Part shown: positions 61,577 through 64,000 of the stretch, one piece after another
Layout: the number at the start of each line of letters is the position of its first letter
Position numbering within the stretch: position 1 is the stretch's first letter
The notes under the pieces: generated by a model
What the model saw: the letters and a program-made list of their open reading frames with translations, nothing else
Told to the model about the DNA's origin: nothing
Database searches by the model: none
Translations under genes and position numbers: made by a program
Source of the DNA: Bacillus chungangensis
Lineage (GTDB): Bacteria; Bacillota; Bacilli; Bacillales; Bacillaceae_C
NCBI RefSeq assembly: GCF_030812995.1
Contig: NZ_JAUSTT010000006.1
Span: 1-64,000, forward strand
Reading direction: 5' to 3'
Length of the DNA stretch: 64,000 nt

Positions 61577-61916
61577 TTATCCCACATCTAACTGGCAGTA
61601 AGACCACACCTCGGGGAGTAAGAGGAATCAAAGAAGTCTAGGTGGGGGATAACTGAAAGTCAAATGTCCGATTGGTTCGGGCCGACAGGATAAGGAAAGC
61701 TTCTTGAATCAACATCGCACGAAGAAAAAGTGCTTTTCTTTTTCGAGGATGTCGGTCACAAAGGCGTTGCAACAGGACAAGGAAAGCTTCGGCAGCGATA
61801 CATCGCACCGAAGAAAAGAGTTTCCTTTTCGAGGACGCCTGCGATCTTAGCATTTGTTCTACTTCTTATCAGTGGGGGATGAAAGAACCTCCCCCACTCA
61901 TGGAAGGTTCACTTTA
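61577..61916 (-). repeat. dispersed structured repeat, copy E (inverted, long form)
   Basis: Reverse-oriented copy with all parts of copies A and D. The central module (ACAGGATAAGGAAAGCTTC ... TTTTCGAGGA) is present twice, at about 61682-61750 and 61776-61840, which explains its greater length. It ends with AGTGGGGGATGAAAGAACCT and its CCCCCACT partner. It lies directly upstream of the hydrolase stump. Confidence 0.85.
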
Positions 61917-62029
61917 TTTTTAATCTTTTTCCTTCTTGTTATAACCCCCTATAAAGAATTAACGCTCATCATTGCACATCAAATAATAAAACGCTTCTTC
62001 ATTTAAGAAAATCACCGAAAACGTAGAAA

Positions 62030-63124
62030 TTATGCTAGGAACGCAATAAGAAATATAATGACAAGTGGTCCAAAAATAATCAAATATCCGATTGGATTTG
62101 CCAAGTTGATCGTCCAGCCAACACCAAATCGTTTTTCTACGAAAATGGAAGGGTCATTTTTATTGAAATAAAAGATACCAGCTCTCCAATAGAGATCATC
62201 ATCAAAATCGGAAATTCCTTCCACAGGATGAGTTTCTGTATGTTCTCCTGCTGTCCCAACTTTAATGGCAAAAACAGCAGTTCCTATTAAAATGATAAGT
62301 AAAAAGATAAATGGAACTGCAAACATCACAACGCTACCAACCAAACCTTCATGAATCGTTGTTAATTGCAAGAATGAAAAAAGCATGGTAATAAGCGTGC
62401 TCGTCATAAACATAAACCAGCTAGAATATTTTCTTAAAGCCAATTGACGAATACGGGAAGCTTCCGTATTAGCCACGCTTAATTTAATTCCTGAGCGCTT
62501 TGTCGCTTCGTTAATCCCCAAGAAAAGCAATTGCATGATGAATAAAATAATCGGAAGCACATTAACCGAAAAAGGATTCTTCGCTTTAAATGAATCTGGC
62601 ATCCCATCAGCTCCCCAATGAAAAGGAATTTGCTCTGGTAAAATACGATATTGAACAGCTGTATAGGCAATCAATCCAACCGTTACCGCCATCGGAAGCA
62701 CGAACAGATACCAAGGTAGCATTTCATCCTGTGAGCGAATCGCCAAATCAGCCATCTTTACTTTTTTAAAATTTTCTCCCCATTTTTGCTCTTTCTTTCT
62801 TTTCATCGTCTTGGCATGAAAATAAAAGTATAAAGCCATGCTGAGAAATATAATACCCAGTTGAATTGCTGTACCATATAAAACAATAAGTTCTTCTACA
62901 GGATTGTCATGATTTATCCATAACAAATAGAAGGCTATGGAAGCAACTGAAATAAAGAATATTGATAACGAATACCTTCTTTTATATGAAGCAAGTTTTG
63001 CATCTTTTATATGCCCTTCTGGAATGGATACACCGAATACAACATCTCGTTTCACTAAAAATGGAATCGATATTTCAATGGCTGCTAGAAATAAGATAAT
63101 GGTTAGAAAAATCATTAAAGTCAT
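62030..63124 (-). CDS. DUF1648/DUF5808 membrane protein
   Basis: A 364-residue integral membrane protein with eight or nine hydrophobic segments. The DUF1648 motif LPEQIPFHWGADGMPDSFKA lies near residue 170, and the C-terminal DUF5808 motif is DDLYWRAGIFYFNKNDP followed by FGVGWTINLANPIGY. Such proteins are often paired with small GntR regulators in Bacillus; function unknown, with SdpI-like immunity or stress roles suggested for relatives. ATG 63124 has AGGAGG 8 bases upstream. Cotranscribed with the GntR gene 68 bases upstream. Confidence 0.8.
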   Translation of the reverse strand: MTLMIFLTIILFLAAIEISIPFLVKRDVVFGVSIPEGHIKDAKLASYKRRYSLSIFFISVASIAFYLLWINHDNPVEELIVLYGTAIQLGIIFLSMALYFYFHAKTMKRKKEQKWGENFKKVKMADLAIRSQDEMLPWYLFVLPMAVTVGLIAYTAVQYRILPEQIPFHWGADGMPDSFKAKNPFSVNVLPIILFIMQLLFLGINEATKRSGIKLSVANTEASRIRQLALRKYSSWFMFMTSTLITMLFSFLQLTTIHEGLVGSVVMFAVPFIFLLIILIGTAVFAIKVGTAGEHTETHPVEGISDFDDDLYWRAGIFYFNKNDPSIFVEKRFGVGWTINLANPIGYLIIFGPLVIIFLIAFLA

Positions 63125-63192
63125 GTACACTTCCTCCTTTTTAAAGGATTAAATAAAACTCAATCTTCAGAATGAAGTCAGTTTATTCTTTA

Positions 63193-63579
63193 CTAAGAAT
63201 CCCCTTTTATATCGTGAATAATGGATCCCAAGAGTTCCAGCATCTGTTTTTTCTCCATTCCTAAAACGAGGGCCTCTGCAGCCACTTGTTTAAACTCATT
63301 TAAAAGACGGTTATAATGAACTGTTTTCAGCTCTAATGGATTCGGAGAACAAATCACAGCACCTGATTTTGGCACAATGCGAATGATTCCCTTCTTCTCT
63401 AATTCATGATAGCTTTTATTAACTGTATGCATATTCACGCCAAGGTCTGCCGCAAATGCCCGTACAGAAGGAAGTGAATTACCTGGATGCAAATACCCTC
63501 TTGCAATTCCTTCTATAATTTGATTCGTTATCTGAGTATAGATTGGAATATCAGACTGAGGTTCAATTTGAATAATCAT
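63193..63579 (-). CDS. GntR-family regulator, YhcF/YtrA type
   Basis: A 128-residue regulator. The N-terminal winged helix is DIPIYTQITNQIIEGIARGY, SLPSVRAFAADLGVNMHTVN and KSYHELEKKGIIRIVPKSG, and the short C-terminal helical tail lacks an effector domain, as in YtrA/YhcF. These usually repress their own operon. ATG with AAAGGGG upstream. The palindrome at 63618-63638, 39 bases before the start, is the likely operator. Confidence 0.85.
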   Translation of the reverse strand: MIIQIEPQSDIPIYTQITNQIIEGIARGYLHPGNSLPSVRAFAADLGVNMHTVNKSYHELEKKGIIRIVPKSGAVICSPNPLELKTVHYNRLLNEFKQVAAEALVLGMEKKQMLELLGSIIHDIKGDS

Positions 63580-63617
63580 TTTTTCCCCTTTCTGTTCTAT
63601 CTAAAGTATAACAAAAC

Positions 63618-63638
63618 TGTTCTAGTATGTATAGAACA
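63618..63638. promoter_or_regulatory. operator candidate of the GntR operon
   Basis: TGTTCTA (63618-63624) and TAGAACA (63632-63638) are perfect inverted arms with a 7-base spacer. TATACT on the minus strand just downstream is a plausible -10, so a bound repressor would cover the promoter. Confidence 0.65.
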
Positions 63639-64000
63639 ATAATTGTTAAGCTAATCGATATTAAAAAACTGGCATAGCTCAGTATTTTTATTTTTGTCAC
63701 CAGTTACTATCATTTATAAGATATCTATTTCATGAAGCAGAAAGAAAATATTAATATTCCCATAATTCAAAAAGACGGTGTAATTGTTCAAAGTTTTCTG
63801 TGCTAGAGCTATAGAATCAAAGTTGGTTTTACATTTATACTTATAGTAAGGATGGCGTTTTACACTCTCAACAAGAAAATACAGGGAACCAACGTGTGTT
63901 AATACAATAATAATAATTATTTTATAAGATTAATGAAATGGATAGATTACTATCCATTTCAAACGTAATATATTGTGAAAGGACGTTCTGAGGAAGGAGA
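63639..64000. other. AT-rich end of window, no gene seen
   Basis: No frame with a ribosome site. The last bases, GAGGAAGGAGA, look like a ribosome site for a gene that starts beyond the window. Confidence 0.4.

Noticed and set aside
61566-61631. N-terminal extension of the hydrolase stump
   Set aside because: These codons come from dispersed repeat copy E; the conserved domain begins after them.
12358-61916. Dispersed repeats as a CRISPR array
   Set aside because: Copies are about 250 bp, far apart and in both orientations, with no regular spacers and no cas genes.

Overview
The window is low-GC Gram-positive DNA, most likely from a Bacillaceae endospore former. Strong AGGAGG-type ribosome sites, frequent TTG/GTG starts, DUF3900, DUF2164 and DinB-type proteins, ABC-F resistance proteins and a PucR regulator all fit. 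No rRNA, tRNA or CRISPR array was seen.

Layout. (1) 1-5.4 kb: an IS200/IS605 right end with its guide-RNA scaffold, a HAD hydrolase, an Lsa-type ABC-F resistance gene with a structured leader, an IS3 remnant, a DinB-like protein and a GNAT acetyltransferase. (2) 5.4-7.9 kb: an eroded amide/ester operon (acetamidase with an internal deletion, frameshifted alpha/beta hydrolase) ending in an unusual intact gene that joins an HTH to a degenerate F1-ATPase beta-like domain. (3) 8-15.7 kb: small secreted proteins, a CstA peptide/pyruvate-type transporter with a coupled partner, a PaaK-type CoA ligase, DUF2164 and an esterase. (4) 16-26.1 kb: ureide cluster I, fdrA-ylbE-ylbF-carbamate kinase, then a Cache-domain histidine kinase/response regulator pair and an MFS transporter. 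A shared 45-bp sequence box lies upstream of both fdrA and the transporter. (5) 26.3-34.2 kb: DUF3900, two paralogous membrane-anchored PAF-acetylhydrolase-like enzymes, a YcdB-like protein and a branched-chain aminotransferase. (6) 35.4-49.4 kb: ureide cluster II, allC-MFS-allE-allD-allD-fdrA-ylbE-ylbF-carbamate kinase-hydroxyacid dehydrogenase, followed by pucR. Its genes should take allantoate through ureidoglycine, ureidoglycolate and oxalurate to oxamate plus carbamoyl phosphate, then ATP, ammonia and CO2. (7) 50.2-53.7 kb: a YdjM-like membrane protein, a second ABC-F gene behind a transcription attenuator, and a 51-residue protein. (8) 53.8-61.6 kb: an alpha/beta hydrolase gene split into N- and C-terminal pieces by about 7 kb of foreign, very AT-rich DNA. 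This carries scrambled Tn3 transposase/resolvase remnants and a compact, unrecognised system: a possible 33-residue secreted peptide, a 107-residue protein with its own terminator, three paralogous TPR-like proteins and an MFS exporter. (9) 62-64 kb: a DUF1648 membrane protein with its GntR-type repressor and operator.

A dispersed, structured repeat of about 250 bp occurs six times, usually at borders between clusters, and once between the two allD copies. The best candidate for an undescribed system is the TPR/MFS island at 55.5-61.0 kb. The second is the HTH/F1-beta-like regulator at 5.4-6.5 kb.
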